DNA of 64,000 nt, from the NCBI GenBank assembly GCA_039636785.1, contig CP144169.1, positions 2,728,001 to 2,792,000 on the forward strand. Reading direction: 5' to 3'. The position numbers and the translations under genes are program-made. Position 1 is the first letter of the stretch, and every line of letters begins with the position of its first letter. Below are positions 35,267 through 45,878 of the stretch, one piece after another. This stretch comes from Micrococcaceae bacterium Sec5.7. Its GTDB lineage: Bacteria > Actinomycetota > Actinomycetes > Actinomycetales > Micrococcaceae. The notes beneath the pieces are model-generated. The model made no database searches, had not been told where the DNA came from, and saw nothing but the letters and a program-made list of their open reading frames with translations.

Positions 35267-36573
35267 CGCAAAAGCCCTTCGTAGTGACGTTGCTGTAGCT
35301 GCGCGTCAATCTGCTTGACGGTTTCCAAGCCAACGCCCACCATGATCAGGATCGAGGTGCCACCGAACGGGAAGTTCTGGTTTGCGTTGATCAGCACGAG
35401 CGCTACCAGCGGAATCAGTGCCACGAAGCCCAGGTACAGGGCGCCGGGCAGCGTGATCCGGGCAAGGACGTACTGCAGGTAGTCCGCGGTCGGCTTGCCG
35501 GCACGGATACCCGGGATAAAGCCGCCGTACTTCTTCATGTTGTCCGAGACCTCTTCAGGGTTGAAGGTGATCGCGACATAGAAGTAAGTGAAGAAAACAA
35601 TCATGGCGAAGTAGAGCGCCATGTAGATGGGGTGGTCACCGCGGGTCAGGTTGTTGTTGATCCACTCAACCCACGGCTGGAGCTGCTCGCCGGCCTTGGG
35701 CTGGTTGAACTGCGAGATCAGCCCGGGCAGGTAAAGCATGGACGAGGCAAAGATGACCGGAATGACGCCGGCCATGTTCACCTTGATGGGGATGTAGGTG
35801 CTGGTGCCGCCCACCGTGCGGCGTCCGATCATTCGCTTCGCATACTGCACCGGAATCCTGCGCTGGGACTGCTCAACGAACACAACGAGTGCAACGGTCA
35901 GCAGGCCCACGGCGAGGACCAGAAAGAACGTTCCCGGGCCCTGTGACGTCCAGATAGCCCCCAGGGACTTGGGGAATCCAGCAGCGATCGCCGTGAAGAT
36001 GAGCAGCGACATGCCGTTGCCCACACCCTTTTCCGTGACGAGCTCGCCCATCCACATGATCAGGCCGGTACCCGCGGTCAACGTGATGATGACCAGGATG
36101 GTGGTGATGATGCTTGTGTCGGGGATGATCGGCAGCTGGCAGTTGGGCAGCAACTGTCCGGAACGAGCCAGCGACACCAGCGTCGTGGCGTTCAGCAGAC
36201 CAAGGGCAATGGTTAGGTAACGCGTGTACTGCGTCAGCTTGGACTGCCCTGAGGCGCCCTCGTCATGGAGCTCCTGGAACCGGGGAATGACCACCCGGAG
36301 CAGCTGCACAATGATGCTTGCCGTGATGTAGGGCATGATCCCCAAGGCGAAGATCGACACCTGCAGCAACGCGCCGCCGCTGAACAGGTTAACGAGCTGG
36401 TAGATGCCGCCTGAGGTCTGACCGTTTTGCAAGCATTGCTGGACATTCTGGAAGCTCACACCAGGCGAGGGAATGAACGCACCCAAGCGGAAGATTGTGA
36501 TGATTCCCAGCGTGAACAACAACTTGCGTCGCAGATCAGGCGTGCGAAAGGCCCGGCCAAATGCGCTAAGCAA
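35263..36573 (-). CDS. secY: Protein translocase subunit SecY, TTG start
   Basis: SecY forms the Sec channel. The chosen start is TTG at 36571-36573, preceded by AGGAGG at 4-5 bases, giving MLSAFGRAFRTPDLRRKLLF and 436 aa with ten TM segments. The longer frame begins 42 codons upstream with unlikely residues. Diagnostic stretches are IFRLGAFIPSPGV (TM1), SIFALGIMPYITASIIVQLL and KRMIGRRTVGGTSTYIPIKV. The rare start may balance SecY levels. adk overlaps the end. Confidence 0.95.
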   Translation of the reverse strand: MLSAFGRAFRTPDLRRKLLFTLGIITIFRLGAFIPSPGVSFQNVQQCLQNGQTSGGIYQLVNLFSGGALLQVSIFALGIMPYITASIIVQLLRVVIPRFQELHDEGASGQSKLTQYTRYLTIALGLLNATTLVSLARSGQLLPNCQLPIIPDTSIITTILVIITLTAGTGLIMWMGELVTEKGVGNGMSLLIFTAIAAGFPKSLGAIWTSQGPGTFFLVLAVGLLTVALVVFVEQSQRRIPVQYAKRMIGRRTVGGTSTYIPIKVNMAGVIPVIFASSMLYLPGLISQFNQPKAGEQLQPWVEWINNNLTRGDHPIYMALYFAMIVFFTYFYVAITFNPEEVSDNMKKYGGFIPGIRAGKPTADYLQYVLARITLPGALYLGFVALIPLVALVLINANQNFPFGGTSILIMVGVGLETVKQIDAQLQQRHYEGLLR

Positions 36574-36684
36574 GCGTCCTCCTGAATTGTCATAAGAGTT
36601 GTGTGTGCAGGTCAATAAAACCCAACAACAGAGTCTAACGGTTGGATGTGCTCTGCGAACAATCGAAGGGGTCGCGGAATTGAA

Positions 36685-36728
36685 AAACTCCCGGTACACA
36701 GGGCCTGAGCCCCGCGGACCGGGAGTTT
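36685..36728 (-). terminator. Terminator or attenuator between rplO and secY
   Basis: AAACTCCCGGT (36685-36695) and ACCGGGAGTTT (36718-36728) form an 11-bp stem with a 22-base loop able to fold further. It lies 29 bases downstream of rplO and upstream of secY. Confidence 0.7.
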
Positions 36729-36756
36729 ATACAACGGGCATGCGCCCCACCGTCTC

Positions 36757-37251
36757 TTAGAGAGCGGTAGTGGTTCCGCCTGCTGCAGCAATCTTTTCTG
36801 CGGCGCTGGCCGAGAATGCGTGGACGGTGACATCCACCTTGACGGTGATGTCGCCGGTGCCAAGCACCTTGACGGGCTGGTTCTTGCGAACGGCACCCTT
36901 TTCGACCAGGTTTTCCACGGTGACTGTGCCACCTTCCGGGAACAGCTCGTTGAGCTTGTCCAGGTTTACAACCTGGAACTCAACCCGGAACGGGTTCTTG
37001 AAACCGCGCAGCTTCGGAAGGCGCATGTGCAGCGGCAACTGGCCGCCGGCAAAGCCAGCCTTGATCTGGTAACGGGCCTTCGTACCCTTGGTACCGCGAC
37101 CGGCGGTCTTACCCTTGGAACCTTCACCACGACCAACACGGGTCTTGGCGGTTTTGGCACCCGGGGCGGGACGCAGGTGGTGAACCTTCAGTGCGTTCTG
37201 CTTCTCAGCAGTGGCGCCCTGTGCCTTTTCGGCGGTGTTCTTCTCTGCCAT
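36757..37251 (-). CDS. rplO: 50S ribosomal protein L15
   Basis: The 164-aa protein has a short Lys/Glu-rich extension ([17 protein letters not shown]) before the canonical [20 protein letters not shown] and [16 protein letters not shown], ending [18 protein letters not shown]. It starts one base after the rpmD stop, so it is coupled. Confidence 0.97.
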   Translation of the reverse strand: MAEKNTAEKAQGATAEKQNALKVHHLRPAPGAKTAKTRVGRGEGSKGKTAGRGTKGTKARYQIKAGFAGGQLPLHMRLPKLRGFKNPFRVEFQVVNLDKLNELFPEGGTVTVENLVEKGAVRKNQPVKVLGTGDITVKVDVTVHAFSASAAEKIAAAGGTTTAL

Positions 37252-37458
37252 TTACTTCGCCTCCTCTACCTTTACCAGGTGCGGAACCGTGTTGAGCATT
37301 CCAACGGTCACGGCATCGGCGGTGCGGACAACGGTGTGTCCGATCCGCTTCAGGCCGAGGGACCGCAGGGTGTCGCGCTGGTTCTGCTTGCCGCCAATGG
37401 CGGACTTGATCTGAGTGATCTCCAACTGTGAGTCGGAGGGAATCAGGTTCTTAGCCAT
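37252..37458 (-). CDS. rpmD: 50S ribosomal protein L30
   Basis: The 68-aa protein has the L30 pattern [20 protein letters not shown] then [20 protein letters not shown]. It sits two bases after rpsE and directly before rplO. Confidence 0.97.
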   Translation of the reverse strand: MAKNLIPSDSQLEITQIKSAIGGKQNQRDTLRSLGLKRIGHTVVRTADAVTVGMLNTVPHLVKVEEAK

Positions 37459-37460
37459 TG

Positions 37461-38192
37461 CTAGACACCTGCCTTCTGGTTCAGAATTGCACGAACCATG
37501 GCCGGCGGAGCAACCTCGTCCAGCGGCAGGCCGCGGCGTGCTGCCACTGCTGCCGGCTCTTCGAGACGCTTCAGCGCATCAACGGTCGCGTGAACGATGT
37601 TGATGGCGTTGGAGGAACCGAGGGACTTGGAGAGGATGTCGTGGATGCCCACGCATTCCAGTACGGCGCGGACCGGGCCACCGGCGATAACGCCGGTACC
37701 GGCAGAAGCCGGACGCAGCATTACGACGCCTGCAGCGGCCTCACCCTGTACACGGTGGGGAATGGTGCTGCCGATGCGGGGAACGCGGAAGAAGGACTTC
37801 TTGGCTTCTTCAACACCCTTCGCGATTGCGGCAGGCACTTCCTTTGCCTTTCCGTAGCCAACGCCGACCATACCGTTGCCGTCACCGACGACGACGAGGG
37901 CGGTGAAGCTGAAGCGACGACCACCCTTGACGACCTTGGAAACACGGTTGATGGTTACGACGCGCTCTACGAACTGGCTCTTCTCGGCTTCACGGCCACC
38001 ATCGCGGCCACCACGGCCACCACGGTCTCCGCGGCCCTGGCCCTTGTCGCCACGCTCGCCACGACGAGCGCCACCACGGCGGTCATCAGCGGCTGCGGCG
38101 GGCGCAGTGGTCTCAGTTGCCTCAGCAGCTACAGCTTCAGGCGCCTTTTCTTCAGCAGACACAGTGTCCTTTTCCTTGTTTGCTTCGGTCAC
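37461..38192 (-). CDS. rpsE: 30S ribosomal protein S5 with disordered N-terminus
   Basis: S5 guards decoding accuracy. A 75-residue Ala/Arg/Gly-rich extension (with [20 protein letters not shown]) precedes the conserved double-stranded RNA-binding part ([20 protein letters not shown]) and C-terminal domain ([35 protein letters not shown]). The GTG start overlaps the rplR stop (GTGA at 38189-38192). Confidence 0.97.
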   Translation of the reverse strand: MTEANKEKDTVSAEEKAPEAVAAEATETTAPAAAADDRRGGARRGERGDKGQGRGDRGGRGGRDGGREAEKSQFVERVVTINRVSKVVKGGRRFSFTALVVVGDGNGMVGVGYGKAKEVPAAIAKGVEEAKKSFFRVPRIGSTIPHRVQGEAAAGVVMLRPASAGTGVIAGGPVRAVLECVGIHDILSKSLGSSNAINIVHATVDALKRLEEPAAVAARRGLPLDEVAPPAMVRAILNQKAGV

Positions 38193-38572
38193 AGTGACAG
38201 CCCGCCTTCACGTGCGCCGTCAGCGACGGCGGCGATCCGGCCGTGGTACTTGTTACCACCGCGGTCGAAGACAACAGCTTCGATACCGGCAGCCTTCGCA
38301 CGCTCGGCAACCAGCTCGCCAACGCGCTTGGCCTTGGCAGTCTTGTCACCGTCGAATGCACGAAGGTCGGCTTCCAGTGTGGACGCGCTCGCTACGGTGA
38401 GGCCCTTGGTGTCATCGACAACCTGGACGAATACGTGGCGTGCGGAGCGGTTGACGACCAGACGAGGACGTACAGCCGTTCCGGAGATGCGCTTGCGGAT
38501 ACGAAGCTGGCGGCGGCTGCGTGCAGCAGACTTGCTCTTGTTCGTACGCTTCTTGTTAATTGCGATGGCCAT
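38189..38572 (-). CDS. rplR: 50S ribosomal protein L18
   Basis: L18 binds 5S rRNA. The 127-aa protein has [40 protein letters not shown] and a C-terminal [19 protein letters not shown]. It starts 2 bases after rplF and overlaps rpsE by 4. Confidence 0.97.
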   Translation of the reverse strand: MAIAINKKRTNKSKSAARSRRQLRIRKRISGTAVRPRLVVNRSARHVFVQVVDDTKGLTVASASTLEADLRAFDGDKTAKAKRVGELVAERAKAAGIEAVVFDRGGNKYHGRIAAVADGAREGGLSL

Positions 38573-38574
38573 GG

Positions 38575-39111
38575 TTACTTACCAGCCTTTCCGACCTTGC
38601 GGCGGATGACTTCGCCGGCGTAGCGAATGCCCTTGCCCTTATAGGGGTCGGGCTTGCGCAGCTTGCGAATATTGGCAGCAACTTCGCCGACCTGCTGCTT
38701 GTTGATGCCTGAAACAGAGAGCTTGGTCGGGGTCTCTACTGCAAAGGTGATGCCAACCGGAGCGGAGACATTTACCGGGTGGCTGTAGCCGAGAGCGAAC
38801 TCAAGGTCAGATCCCTTGGCCTGAACGCGGTAACCGGTACCGACGATTTCAAGCTTCTTCTCATAGCCCTGGGTAACGCCCTGGATCATGTTGGAGATCA
38901 GGGTGCGGGTCAGGCCGTGGAGCGAACGGGAGGCGCGCTCGTCGTTCGGGCGGGCGACGGTCAGGGTGCCTTCTTCCAGGGATACCTCGATCGGGCTGGC
39001 CACAATGTGGCTCAGCTCGCCTTTGGAACCCTTGACGCTGACGACAGAGCCGTCAACCTTGACCTCAACGCCGGCAGGAACGGTGATGGGGAGACGTCCA
39101 ATACGTGACAT
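38575..39111 (-). CDS. rplF: 50S ribosomal protein L6
   Basis: The 178-aa protein starts [20 protein letters not shown], and the C-terminal RNA-binding motif is [20 protein letters not shown]. Two tandem L6 folds fit the length. It follows rpsH by 18 bases. Confidence 0.98.
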   Translation of the reverse strand: MSRIGRLPITVPAGVEVKVDGSVVSVKGSKGELSHIVASPIEVSLEEGTLTVARPNDERASRSLHGLTRTLISNMIQGVTQGYEKKLEIVGTGYRVQAKGSDLEFALGYSHPVNVSAPVGITFAVETPTKLSVSGINKQQVGEVAANIRKLRKPDPYKGKGIRYAGEVIRRKVGKAGK

Positions 39112-39129
39112 TTTTCTCTTCCTTTCCCG

Positions 39130-39528
39130 TTACCAGACGTAGGCGAGGACTTCCCCACCCACGCCCTTCTTGCCGGCTTGCTTATCAGTCAAGAGCCCGG
39201 AAGAGGTGGACAGGATTGCGACACCCAGGCCACCAAGTACGTGCGGCAGGTTGGTGGACTTTGCGTAAACGCGCAGTCCCGGCTTGGAAATACGACGAAC
39301 GCCAGCGATTGAACGCTCGCGGTTCGGACCGAACTTGAGCTCGAGGGTCAGCTTCTTGCCAACCTCCGCGTCTTCTTCTTTCCAGGAGGCGATGTAACCT
39401 TCAGCCTTCAGGATGTCGGCAACGCGTGCCTTGAGCTTGCTGTACGGCATAGTCACGGACTCGTGGTATGCCGAGTTGGCGTTGCGCAGACGCGTAAGCA
39501 TATCTGCGACTGGATCTGTCATAGTCAT
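39130..39528 (-). CDS. rpsH: 30S ribosomal protein S8
   Basis: The 132-aa protein begins [20 protein letters not shown] and ends with the S8 signature [20 protein letters not shown] then VLAYVW. In other bacteria S8 represses the spc operon by binding its mRNA; whether it does here is not visible. rpsN is absent between rplE and rpsH, as is normal for Actinobacteria that keep it elsewhere. Confidence 0.98.
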   Translation of the reverse strand: MTMTDPVADMLTRLRNANSAYHESVTMPYSKLKARVADILKAEGYIASWKEEDAEVGKKLTLELKFGPNRERSIAGVRRISKPGLRVYAKSTNLPHVLGGLGVAILSTSSGLLTDKQAGKKGVGGEVLAYVW

Positions 39529-39603
39529 GTGGGCTTTTGCCCTTCCTCATAACGGTTTCCGCGATGCCTTCAGTGACAACGCCGGACCTTTTACGTAGCT
39601 AGA

Positions 39604-40185
39604 TTAAGCTTCGGTCTTGAACGGGAAACCAAGCGCCTTGAGCAGCGCGCGGCCTTCGTCGTCGGTCTTGGCGGTGGTGACAACCGTGATGTCCATGCCG
39701 CGTACGCGGTCGATGGAATCCTGGTCGATCTCGTGGAACATAACCTGTTCGGTCAGACCGAAGGTGTAGTTGCCGTTGCCATCGAACTGCTTGCCACTGA
39801 GGCCGCGGAAGTCACGGATACGCGGCAGAGCCAGCGTTACCAGACGGTCCACGAATTCCCACATGCGGTCTCCACGCAGTGTTGCGTGTGCGCCGATGGG
39901 CATGCCTTCGCGCAGCTTGAACTGCGCGATCGACTTACGGGCCTTGGTTACCTGCGGCTTCTGGCCGGTGATCAGGGTCAGATCGCGGACAGCGCCGTCG
40001 ATCAGCTTGGAGTCCTTGGCGGCATCTCCAACACCCATGTTCACAACAACCTTGACCAGACGGGGAACCTGGTTAACGTTCTCGTACTTGAATTCCTCAA
40101 CCAGCGTGGCCTTGATGGAATCCGCATACTTGGTCTTCAGACGAGGAACGATCTTGCTTGCCGGAGTCTCGAGAGTCTCAGTCAT
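39604..40185 (-). CDS. rplE: 50S ribosomal protein L5
   Basis: L5 binds 5S rRNA and P-site tRNA. The 193-aa protein has a ~14-residue N-terminal extension, then [40 protein letters not shown] and [16 protein letters not shown] [19 protein letters not shown]. Its first base is the last base of rplX (overlap of one). Confidence 0.98.
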   Translation of the reverse strand: MTETLETPASKIVPRLKTKYADSIKATLVEEFKYENVNQVPRLVKVVVNMGVGDAAKDSKLIDGAVRDLTLITGQKPQVTKARKSIAQFKLREGMPIGAHATLRGDRMWEFVDRLVTLALPRIRDFRGLSGKQFDGNGNYTFGLTEQVMFHEIDQDSIDRVRGMDITVVTTAKTDDEGRALLKALGFPFKTEA

Positions 40186-40544
40186 TAGATGTCCTTCCCG
40201 GAGCTCTTGGCCACGCGGACACGCACTTCACGCTTCACGCCATCGCGCTCAACAGTCTCGGTGCGGAAACCGACGCGGGTGGGCTTCTTGGTGGACGGGT
40301 CAACCAGAGCCACGTTGGAGATGTGTACCGATGCCTCAACGACCTCGATGCCACCGGTCTTGGTGCCGCGCTGCGACTGACCGACCTTGGTGTGCTTGGT
40401 CACGCGGTTAATGCCTTCAACCAACACGCGGTTGGTTTCGGGGAATACGCGCAGAACCTTGCCCTGCTTGCCACGGTCGCCGCCGCGCTCAGCCTTGGCG
40501 CCAGTGATGACCTGAACCAGGTCACCCTTTTTGATCTTAGCCAT
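40185..40544 (-). CDS. rplX: 50S ribosomal protein L24
   Basis: The 119-aa protein carries the KOW motif [20 protein letters not shown] and [20 protein letters not shown], a nucleator of large-subunit assembly. It begins 3 bases after rplN. Confidence 0.98.
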   Translation of the reverse strand: MAKIKKGDLVQVITGAKAERGGDRGKQGKVLRVFPETNRVLVEGINRVTKHTKVGQSQRGTKTGGIEVVEASVHISNVALVDPSTKKPTRVGFRTETVERDGVKREVRVRVAKSSGKDI

Positions 40545-40547
40545 GGA

Positions 40548-40916
40548 CTAAAGCACCTCCGGAGCCAGAGAAACGATCTTCATGAACTTCTTGTCACGAA
40601 GTTCACGACCAACCGGTCCGAAGATGCGGGTACCGCGGGGGTCACCGTCAGCCTTCAGGATCACAGCTGCGTTCTCGTCAAACTTGATGTAGGAACCATC
40701 CGCACGGCGGCGTTCCTTCTTGGTACGGACGATGACAGCCTTGACTACATCGCCCTTCTTTACATTGCCGCCCGGAATTGCGTCCTTGACGGTGGCGACG
40801 ATGACGTCGCCAATGCCTGCGTAGCGACGGCCAGATCCACCGAGAACGCGAATGGTAAGGATTTCCTTAGCACCCGTGTTGTCGGCGACCTTGAGTCGCG
40901 ACTCCTGCTGAATCAC
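40548..40916 (-). CDS. rplN: 50S ribosomal protein L14
   Basis: The 122-aa protein reads [20 protein letters not shown], then [20 protein letters not shown] and ends [10 protein letters not shown]. It forms bridge contacts with 16S rRNA. It opens the spc part of the cluster, preceded by 560 bases without a gene. Confidence 0.98.
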   Translation of the reverse strand: MIQQESRLKVADNTGAKEILTIRVLGGSGRRYAGIGDVIVATVKDAIPGGNVKKGDVVKAVIVRTKKERRRADGSYIKFDENAAVILKADGDPRGTRIFGPVGRELRDKKFMKIVSLAPEVL

Positions 40917-41422
40917 TATTTACTCCTTGCGTCGCGCTGGTTCTCAGACCGAAAATCTTCCTACGGAATGAGCCTTGCGGAACGGTTGATCGGGGTGTCT
41001 CTTGACCTGCCTGGATTTTGCCAGGCCAGGCCTAAACGCCAGTGCCAAAAACATTTGCTTCCCAGGCCAAAATGACGCGAGGGGGCACTATGCCGTGGCA
41101 CGATTGTTTACGAGGTAGATGACAGCGCACAAACGGCGCCATACAAACTCAATATCCTAGCATATTTCTGCGCCATTTCTTTATCACAGCAGCCCGCCCG
41201 GCTGCGACAGCCCAGGGCATCTCGACGAAAGCGTCCGACGACGGCGTCACCCACCGCAGTCTTTTAGCCCGCCTCAGGCGCGTTCCCCCGGAAACCCGGC
41301 CCGCCGCCGTCGGACTCGCCGCAAGAGTCTGCGCCCGGTGACGCGGGGCGCCGGAACAGGACCCGGCACAGTGCCAGGAACAGGCCCACGGAACAGTTCC
41401 CTGCGCATTCCCCCCGGAAACG
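40917..41422 (-). promoter_or_regulatory. rplN upstream region with possible extended -10 promoter
   Basis: The gap holds no convincing gene. On the minus strand TGCTAGGAT (the hexamer TAGGAT at 41154-41159) is an extended -10 about 240 bases before rplN; the -35 is weak. It follows the strong rpsQ terminator, so an independent promoter for the spc genes is expected here. Confidence 0.4.
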
Positions 41423-41459
41423 CGGAAACCCCCGTTCCCAAAGGGAACGGGGGTTTCCG
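41423..41459 (-). terminator. Terminator at the end of the S10 genes
   Basis: CGGAAACCCCCGTTCCC (41423-41439) and its perfect complement (41443-41459) form a 17-bp stem with loop AAA, 20 bases after the rpsQ stop. It divides rpsJ-rpsQ from rplN onward. Confidence 0.9.
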
Positions 41460-41478
41460 GACAGCGAAGCTGCAGGTG

Positions 41479-41790
41479 TTACTTGGCCTTTTCGAGAATC
41501 TCAACCAGACGCCACCGCTTGGTAGCGGACAGCGGGCGGGTCTCGGCGATGAGTACGAGGTCGCCGATGCCGGCGCCGTTCTCTTCGTCGTGAGCCTTGA
41601 TCTTCGAAGTGCGGCGGATGACCTTGCCGTACAGAGCGTGCTTCACGCGGTCTTCAACCTGAACAACGATGGTTTTTTCCATCTTGTCAGAGACAACGTA
41701 GCCGCGACGCGTCTTACGGTAACCGCGCTGCTCAGCCGTAGCTTCCGCAGCAGAAACAGTTTCCGTCACGTTCTCGTCCTTTTCACTCAC
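41479..41790 (-). CDS. rpsQ: 30S ribosomal protein S17
   Basis: S17 is a primary 16S-binding OB-fold protein. The 103-aa form has [20 protein letters not shown] and [20 protein letters not shown]. Its start overlaps the rpmC stop by 4 bases. It is the last gene before a strong terminator. Confidence 0.97.
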   Translation of the reverse strand: MSEKDENVTETVSAAEATAEQRGYRKTRRGYVVSDKMEKTIVVQVEDRVKHALYGKVIRRTSKIKAHDEENGAGIGDLVLIAETRPLSATKRWRLVEILEKAK

Positions 41791-42122
41791 TTGGCGTCCT
41801 CCTCGGTCTCAGCTTCGGCAGGCTTTTCAGCCTTCTCAGCCTGGGCTGCGGACTTCTTGGACTTCTTTTCTTCCTTGGCTTCCACAACCGGTGCGGCAAC
41901 CTCGGCACGAATGCCCAGTTCGCGCTCACGGAGAACGGTGTAAATGCGTGCGATGTCCTTCTTTACCGCGCGCAGACGACCGTGATTCTCCAGCTGACCG
42001 GTGGCGGACTGGAAACGCAGGTTGAACAGCTCTTCCTTGGACTTGCGGAGCTCCTCAACGAGACGCTCGTTGTCGAAACCGTCCAGCTGTACGGTTGCGA
42101 GATCCTTAGACCCTACTGACAT
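41787..42122 (-). CDS. rpmC: 50S ribosomal protein L29 with charged tail
   Basis: The canonical part (about 1-75) has [20 protein letters not shown] and [21 protein letters not shown] ~35-residue Lys/Glu/Ala tail follows ([20 protein letters not shown]), longer than in most bacteria but usual in this group. It lies 2 bases after rplP. Confidence 0.96.
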   Translation of the reverse strand: MSVGSKDLATVQLDGFDNERLVEELRKSKEELFNLRFQSATGQLENHGRLRAVKKDIARIYTVLRERELGIRAEVAAPVVEAKEEKKSKKSAAQAEKAEKPAEAETEEDAK

Positions 42123-42124
42123 TT

Positions 42125-42541
42125 CTATTCACCACCTTCGCGACGCAGAATGCGTGCCTTCAACGGGAGCTTGTGGATTGCCAGGCGCAGTGCCTCGCGA
42201 GCTACCGATTCTTCGACACCGGAGATCTCAAAGAGAACCCGGCCCGGCTTGACGTTTGAGACCCACCATTCCGGAGAACCCTTACCGGAACCCATGCGGG
42301 TTTCGGCCGGCTTCTTCGTCAGCGGACGGTCCGGGTAAATGTTGATCCAGACCTTACCGCCACGCTTGATGTGGCGGGTCATCGCAATACGTGCAGATTC
42401 GATCTGACGGTTGGTTACGTAGGCCGGGCTCAGAGCCTGGATGCCGTATTCACCGAACGAGACCTTGGTGCCGCCCGTAGCAGCGCCGGAACGACCCGGG
42501 TGGTGCTGCTTACGGTGCTTGACTCGACGTGGGATAAGCAT
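42125..42541 (-). CDS. rplP: 50S ribosomal protein L16
   Basis: The 138-aa protein begins [20 protein letters not shown] and has [20 protein letters not shown] and [20 protein letters not shown]. It organises the A-site region of the large subunit. Its ATG directly follows the rpsC stop. Confidence 0.98.
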   Translation of the reverse strand: MLIPRRVKHRKQHHPGRSGAATGGTKVSFGEYGIQALSPAYVTNRQIESARIAMTRHIKRGGKVWINIYPDRPLTKKPAETRMGSGKGSPEWWVSNVKPGRVLFEISGVEESVAREALRLAIHKLPLKARILRREGGE

Positions 42542-43381
42542 TTAAGCCTGTCCTCCTTCTACTGCCGGTGCAGCTGCCTCAACTGCCGGAGCCTCTGCAG
42601 CAACAGGTGCTGCTTCGGCGGCCGGACGGTCGGTACGACGACGGCGGTCTCCGCCGCGGTCAGCGCCACCCGGGCGACCCGGGCGGTCGCTGGCACCACG
42701 GCCACGGGACGGAGCAGTAGCTGCCTGCTGAGCCAGTTCCTTGGCAGTGACGTCGCCCTTGTAGATCCAGACCTTCACGCCGATGCGGCCGAAGGTGGTC
42801 TTGGCCTCGTAGAAGCCGTAGTCGATGTTCGCACGGAGGGTGTGCAGGGGCACACGGCCTTCGCGGTAGAACTCCGAGCGGGACATTTCTGCGCCACCCA
42901 GTCGACCCGAGCAAGCGATACGGATGCCCTTGGCACCTGCACGCTGTGCGGACTGCATGGCCTTCTTCATCGCACGGCGGAAAGCCACGCGGGAAGTCAG
43001 CTGCTCAGCAACGCCCTGGGCAACAAGCTGTGCTTCCATCTCGGGGTTCTTGACCTCGAGGATGTTCAGCTGGACCTGCTTGCCGGTGAGCTTTTCGAGC
43101 TCGCCGCGGATGCGGTCTGCTTCTGCACCGCGGCGGCCGATAACGATGCCCGGACGTGCCGTGTGGATATCCACGCGGACACGGTCACGGGTGCGCTCGA
43201 TTTCAACCTTGGCGATGCCGGCGCGCTCCATGCCGACAGACATAAGCTGGCGGATACGGATGTCTTCGCGGACGAAGTCCTTGTACCGCTGGCCCGGCTT
43301 GGTGCTGTCAGCAAACCAGTGCGATACGTGATCGGTGGTGATGCCGAGTCGGAACCCGTGCGGGTTAACTTTCTGTCCCAC
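42542..43381 (-). CDS. rpsC: 30S ribosomal protein S3
   Basis: The 279-aa protein has the KH domain ([20 protein letters not shown]) and S3 C-domain ([33 protein letters not shown]). An Ala/Pro/Arg-rich tail of ~60 residues (from about 215) is disordered and typical of Actinobacteria. It lies at the mRNA entry channel. It starts right at the rplV stop. Confidence 0.98.
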   Translation of the reverse strand: MGQKVNPHGFRLGITTDHVSHWFADSTKPGQRYKDFVREDIRIRQLMSVGMERAGIAKVEIERTRDRVRVDIHTARPGIVIGRRGAEADRIRGELEKLTGKQVQLNILEVKNPEMEAQLVAQGVAEQLTSRVAFRRAMKKAMQSAQRAGAKGIRIACSGRLGGAEMSRSEFYREGRVPLHTLRANIDYGFYEAKTTFGRIGVKVWIYKGDVTAKELAQQAATAPSRGRGASDRPGRPGGADRGGDRRRRTDRPAAEAAPVAAEAPAVEAAAPAVEGGQA

Positions 43382-43747
43382 TTAGCGAGCCTCCTCTTTC
43401 TCAGGTGTAGCGACTACCACAGTGATGTGGCTGGTGCGCTTCTTGATCTGAAATGCACGACCCTGGGCACGCGGCTGGAACCGCTTCATGGTCGGGCCTT
43501 CATCAACATACATTTCGCTGATGATGAGGTCGCTTTCGTCAAACGAAACGCCGTCGCGGTCCGCGAGGGACCGGGCGTTTGCGATTGCCGACTGAACTAC
43601 CTTGAATACCGGCTCCGAAGCTGCCTGTGGGGCAAACTTCAGAATTGCCAGAGCCTCATTCGCTTGCTTACCACGAACAAGGTTGACGACGCGCCGGGCC
43701 TTCATAGGCGTTACGCGGATATGACGCGCAATTGCCTTGGCTTCCAT
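43382..43747 (-). CDS. rplV: 50S ribosomal protein L22
   Basis: The 121-aa protein starts [20 protein letters not shown] and has the beta-hairpin that lines the exit tunnel ([20 protein letters not shown]). It abuts rpsC and follows rpsS by 38 bases. Confidence 0.98.
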   Translation of the reverse strand: MEAKAIARHIRVTPMKARRVVNLVRGKQANEALAILKFAPQAASEPVFKVVQSAIANARSLADRDGVSFDESDLIISEMYVDEGPTMKRFQPRAQGRAFQIKKRTSHITVVVATPEKEEAR

Positions 43748-43785
43748 TGCTTTCCTTCTCTCGTCTAAGACGTAAGTGCAGGCGC

Positions 43786-44067
43786 CTAGCGGCGCTTGCC
43801 CTTACGGTCGTCCTTAACATGGCCGCGGAATGTCCGCGTGGGAGCGAATTCGCCGAGCTTGTGCCCGACCATCGACTCGGTGACAAACACCGGGATGTGC
43901 TTGCGTCCGTCGTGCACGGCGATCGTGTGTCCGAGCATGTCGGGGATGATCATCGAGCGGCGGGACCAGGTCTTAATGACGTTCTTGGTGCCCTTTTCGT
44001 TTTCCCTGGCTACCTTCACAAAGAGGTGCTGGTCAACGAAAGGACCTTTTTTCAGGCTGCGTGGCAT
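43786..44067 (-). CDS. rpsS: 30S ribosomal protein S19
   Basis: The 93-aa protein reads [19 protein letters not shown] and [20 protein letters not shown], closing with [20 protein letters not shown]. It partners S13 in the head. It lies 12 bases after rplB. Confidence 0.98.
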   Translation of the reverse strand: MPRSLKKGPFVDQHLFVKVARENEKGTKNVIKTWSRRSMIIPDMLGHTIAVHDGRKHIPVFVTESMVGHKLGEFAPTRTFRGHVKDDRKGKRR

Positions 44068-44079
44068 GTGTCCGGGCTC

Positions 44080-44919
44080 CTATCGCTTGTTCTTGCCAGT
44101 ACGACGGCGACGAACAATAAGCTTGTCGCTCTCTTTGTTGGGTCGGCGGGTACGGCCTTCCCGCTTACCGTTCGGGTTGACGGGGTGACGGCCACCTGAA
44201 GTCTTGCCCTCACCACCACCGTGCGGGTGATCAACCGGGTTCATGGCGACACCACGGACGGTCGGGCGAACGCCCTTCCACCGCATACGGCCGGCCTTAC
44301 CCCAGTTAATGTTCGACTGCTCAGCGTTGCCGACCTCGCCGACAGTAGCGCGGCAGCGCACGTCAACGTTGCGGATTTCGCCGGAAGGCAGACGCAGCTG
44401 GGCGAAACGGCCTTCCTTTGCAACGAGCTGAACAGATGCGCCAGCGGAGCGGCCCATCTTGGCGCCGCCACCCGGACGCAGTTCGACTGCGTGGATTACG
44501 GTACCAACCGGGATGTTGCGCAGCGGCAGGTTGTTGCCAGGCTTGATATCAGCGTTGGCACCTGCCTCTACGAAGTCACCCTGGGAGAGCTTGTTCGGGG
44601 CGATGATGTAACGCTTGGTGCCATCAACGTAGTGCAGGAGGGCGATGCGAGCCGTACGGTTCGGATCGTACTCAATCTCGGCAACGCGGGCGTTGACGCC
44701 ATCTTTGTCGTGACGACGGAAGTCGATCAGACGGTATGCGCGCTTGTGCCCACCACCCTTGTGACGGGTTGTGATCTTACCGGTGTTGTTACGGCCGCCC
44801 TTTTTGGGCAACGGACGTACCAACGACTTTTCCGGAGTCGAACGCGTGATTTCGGTGAAGTCAGCTACGCTCGAGCCACGACGGCCCGGGGTAGTCGGCT
44901 TGTACTTACGGATTCCCAT
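44080..44919 (-). CDS. rplB: 50S ribosomal protein L2
   Basis: L2 supports the peptidyl-transferase centre and subunit joining. The 279-aa protein has [40 protein letters not shown] and the invariant [20 protein letters not shown] with the functionally important His. The C-terminus is a basic [18 protein letters not shown]. Confidence 0.98.
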   Translation of the reverse strand: MGIRKYKPTTPGRRGSSVADFTEITRSTPEKSLVRPLPKKGGRNNTGKITTRHKGGGHKRAYRLIDFRRHDKDGVNARVAEIEYDPNRTARIALLHYVDGTKRYIIAPNKLSQGDFVEAGANADIKPGNNLPLRNIPVGTVIHAVELRPGGGAKMGRSAGASVQLVAKEGRFAQLRLPSGEIRNVDVRCRATVGEVGNAEQSNINWGKAGRMRWKGVRPTVRGVAMNPVDHPHGGGEGKTSGGRHPVNPNGKREGRTRRPNKESDKLIVRRRRTGKNKR

Positions 44920-44948
44920 AATTTATTTCCTCGTTAAAGTGGTCTCCG

Positions 44949-45254
44949 CTACGCGAGCGGACCGCCGAAGATGTCGATAGTGCCTTCTTTGAGGGAGACA
45001 ATCGCACGCTTGGTGTTCTTGCGGGTTCCCCATCCGAATTTGGTGCGCTTACGCTTACCGGCACGGTTGATGGTGTTGATCGATTCGACCTTGACGGAGA
45101 AAATTTTCTCCACGGCCAGCTTGATCTCGGTCTTGTTCGAGCGGGGGTCCACCAGGAAGGTGTACTTGCCCTGATCGATCAGGCCGTAGCTTTTTTCCGA
45201 TACGACGGGTGCAAGCACGACGTCACGCGGGTCTTTGATGGTGGCTGCACTCAC
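44949..45254 (-). CDS. rplW: 50S ribosomal protein L23
   Basis: The 101-aa protein docks SRP and trigger factor at the tunnel exit. It shows [20 protein letters not shown] and [20 protein letters not shown]. Its start overlaps the rplD stop by 4 bases. Confidence 0.97.
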   Translation of the reverse strand: MSAATIKDPRDVVLAPVVSEKSYGLIDQGKYTFLVDPRSNKTEIKLAVEKIFSVKVESINTINRAGKRKRTKFGWGTRKNTKRAIVSLKEGTIDIFGGPLA

Positions 45255-45874
45255 TTGGCATCCTCCTCATTCTTTGCCTCTGCCTTGTCAGCAACGAATG
45301 CTTCGTAGGCAGCTTTGGTGAAGACAACGTCGTCAGAAACGAGTACGTCATAGGTGTTCAGCTGGTCTGCGTACAGAACGTGAACACCGGCGAGGTTACG
45401 CACGGAAAGTGCAGCAACATCGTTGGCGCGCTCAATGACAACGAGCAGGTTCTTGCGCTCGGAAACGCCGCGCAACGTTGACAGTGCATCCTTGACGGAC
45501 GGCTTGGTGCCGGCCACCAGTTCAGCAACAACGTGGATGCGGCCGTTACGGGCGCGGTCAGAGAGAGCGCCGCGCAGTGCAGCAGCAATCATCTTCTTGG
45601 GGGTGCGCTGGCTGTAGTCACGCGGCGTGGGGCCGTGGACAACTCCACCACCGGTCATGTGAGGAGCACGGATTGAACCCTGACGGGCGCGGCCGGTGCC
45701 CTTCTGCTTGAACGGCTTGCGGCCTGCACCGGATACTTCGGCGCGGGTCTTGGTCTTGTGGGTACCCTGGCGAGCAGCGGCGAGCTGGGCTACGACGACC
45801 TGGTGCAGCAACGGCACGTTGGTCTGAACGTCGAAGATCTCTGCAGGCAGGTCAACCTTGACAGTGCTAGTCAT
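45251..45874 (-). CDS. rplD: 50S ribosomal protein L4
   Basis: The 207-aa protein has [20 protein letters not shown] then [20 protein letters not shown], the extended loop reaching the exit tunnel. In Escherichia coli L4 represses the S10 operon; no such leader was identified here. It is 4 bases after rplC. Confidence 0.98.
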   Translation of the reverse strand: MTSTVKVDLPAEIFDVQTNVPLLHQVVVAQLAAARQGTHKTKTRAEVSGAGRKPFKQKGTGRARQGSIRAPHMTGGGVVHGPTPRDYSQRTPKKMIAAALRGALSDRARNGRIHVVAELVAGTKPSVKDALSTLRGVSERKNLLVVIERANDVAALSVRNLAGVHVLYADQLNTYDVLVSDDVVFTKAAYEAFVADKAEAKNEEDAK

Positions 45875-45878
45875 TGAA

